Below, one piece after another: positions 63,133-64,000 of a stretch of DNA of 64,000 nucleotides. The notes below the pieces were generated by a model. That model saw nothing but the letters and a program-made list of their open reading frames with translations, searched no databases and was not told the origin of the DNA. Position 1 is the stretch's first letter. Each line of letters starts with the position of its first letter. The position numbers and the translations under genes are program-made. This DNA is from Prevotella sp. UBA6994 (GTDB lineage Bacteria > Bacteroidota > Bacteroidia > Bacteroidales > Bacteroidaceae). The DNA lies in NCBI GenBank assembly GCA_002449845.1, contig DJXW01000042.1, forward strand, positions 154,366 to 218,365, read 5' to 3'.

Positions 63133-64000
63133 CTATTTCCTCGTGTCACCCGGCACCTTGCCATATTCATCCTTGTAGCACTTGGTGAAGTAGGAGGGAG
63201 AGGTAAATCCCACCTGATAGGCTATCTCGCTTACCGACAAGTCTGTGGTTTGCAACAACTGATGGGCTTTGTTGAGGCGAGCCTTGCGCAAGAGGTCAAC
63301 GGGAGAACAGCCCGTGAGGGCTTTCACCTTACGGTAGAGCTGCACCCTGCTCAATCCCAGTTCGCTGCCAATGGTCTCCACGCTCAGTTCGCTGTCGGTC
63401 ATTCTGTCTTCCACCACCTTCTTGAATCTGCTGATAAATGCGCTCTCCCTCGTTCCCTCTTCGGGCATGGGGGCGGTAGGCTTCGCCTTTTCCGTTTGCG
63501 GTGCTTGTACGGAGGGTGTTCCCCAAAGGTCTTTCAGCAAATGGCGGTTCCTCAATAGGTTTTCTATTCGGGCTAATAGCAAGTCGGGTTGGAAGGGCTT
63601 GGTGATATAGGCATCTGCGCCACTCTCATAGCCTTCTATTTGGTGGCTGTTGAGCGCCCTTGCCGTTAATAAGATGACGGGTATATGACTGGTAATCTCT
63701 TCTTTCTTGATTTGTTGGCAAAACTCCAATCCGTTCATCACAGGCATCATCACGTCTGAGACGATGAGGTCGGGCACCTGTTCACGTGCCACGTCAAGTC
63801 CCTTTTGTCCGTCTTCTGCCTCAAACACCTGGTACTTGCCTTGTAGGATGGTGCGCAGGTACTCTCTGATGTCGGCATTGTCATCCACGATGAGCACAGT
63901 AGTATCTTGTGTATTCTGCGAGTCAGAAGTGTAAGCAGGGGCAGACTTGTTTCCTGTTTCTTTCTCAATGAGATGGTCTTCGGTCATTTGCGCCTCGTCC
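63133..64000 (-). CDS. hybrid two-component sensor/regulator, C-terminal part (runs off the window)
   Basis: The frame stays open to the right edge, so only the end of a much longer protein is seen. A response-regulator receiver domain (TTVLIVDDNADIREYLRTIL, phospho-acceptor Asp in LIVSDVMMP, Lys in ITKPF) is followed by a linker. An AraC-type double HTH follows (LSRVQLYRKVKALTGCSPVD, then VSEIAYQVGFTSPSYFTKCY). This is the output half of the Bacteroidetes hybrid regulators that control Sus-like loci. In the known levan locus the periplasmic sensor binds fructose (BT1754), which is probable here. Confidence 0.92.
   Translation of the reverse strand, partial: DEAQMTEDHLIEKETGNKSAPAYTSDSQNTQDTTVLIVDDNADIREYLRTILQGKYQVFEAEDGQKGLDVAREQVPDLIVSDVMMPVMNGLEFCQQIKKEEITSHIPVILLTARALNSHQIEGYESGADAYITKPFQPDLLLARIENLLRNRHLLKDLWGTPSVQAPQTEKAKPTAPMPEEGTRESAFISRFKKVVEDRMTDSELSVETIGSELGLSRVQLYRKVKALTGCSPVDLLRKARLNKAHQLLQTTDLSVSEIAYQVGFTSPSYFTKCYKDEYGKVPGDTRK

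Noticed and set aside
1..64000. tRNA or rRNA genes, especially a tRNA as integration target of the element
   Set aside because: I found no cloverleaf or rRNA-like segment in any intergenic region on either strand.

Overview
The window looks like a chromosome segment of a Bacteroidales bacterium, most likely a Prevotella/Segatella-type gut or oral species. Five things point there: promoter cores of the TAnnTTTG type with a TTTG box about 20 bases upstream; a SusC/SusD fructan utilisation locus; BspA-type leucine-rich-repeat and C10 (streptopain/interpain) surface proteases; the Bacteroidetes-specific exbB-exbD-exbD-tonB-pstS-TPR cluster; and a Bacteroidales-type mobilisable element. Species is inferred from gene content only.

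Layout. 1-2.7 kb: end of an unknown gene, a PH-domain membrane protein, an acyl-CoA synthetase and a Fur-family regulator. 2.8-4.4 kb: a secreted repeat protein with a dockerin-like motif. 4.4-10.1 kb (minus strand): ATP-grasp enzyme, GH31 alpha-xylosidase/alpha-glucosidase and an XylE-like sugar porter, apparently one operon. 10.4-15.4 kb: START-like protein, LptF/LptG permease, RibBA and an aspartate-type aminotransferase. 15.6-21.2 kb: TonB energy-transducing cluster. 21.8-22.3 kb: DUF4160/DUF2442 pair. 22.6-27.5 kb: a large C10 protease with a C-terminal dockerin pair, and a BspA gene cut off at its 3' end.

27.5-36.4 kb is an integrative mobilisable element: zinc-finger/multi-HTH protein, tyrosine integrase, excisionase-like protein, a phased 9-bp repeat array, ParA, a ribbon-helix-helix protein, a candidate oriT, MobC-like protein, relaxase and two membrane proteins. 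36.5-40.5 kb (minus strand) is a defence-like block: an ATPase plus TOPRIM/RloB-like pair, then a PIN-domain protein whose two halves lie in different frames joined at a canonical A AAA AAG slippery heptamer. 40.7-43.3 kb: two CRP-like genes, a lipoprotein, and a small antitoxin-like gene with a GNAT gene interrupted by an in-frame TAG. 43.4-50.3 kb: C10 protease/LRR protein, a 5'-truncated BspA-like protein with cohesin-like and dockerin modules, a second cohesin-like protein and an unannotated 59-residue peptide gene.

50.6-64 kb (minus strand) is a complete levan/fructan utilisation locus in the order hybrid two-component sensor (partial, runs off the end), SusC, SusD, SusE-like DUF4960 lipoprotein, GH32 lipoprotein, GH32 with DUF4980, fructose permease, fructokinase. 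Fructan would be bound and cut at the surface, imported by SusCD with power from TonB-ExbBD, cleaved to fructose in the periplasm, then transported and phosphorylated.

Most interesting items: the 9-bp phased array in front of parA, the PIN gene split at a slippery heptamer inside a defence block, the BspA gene halves flanking an 18.4-kb island, a duplicated operator/promoter in front of int and xis, a candidate oriT, and cohesin/dockerin modules spread over adjacent surface proteins. All homology calls are from reading the sequence; no database search was run.
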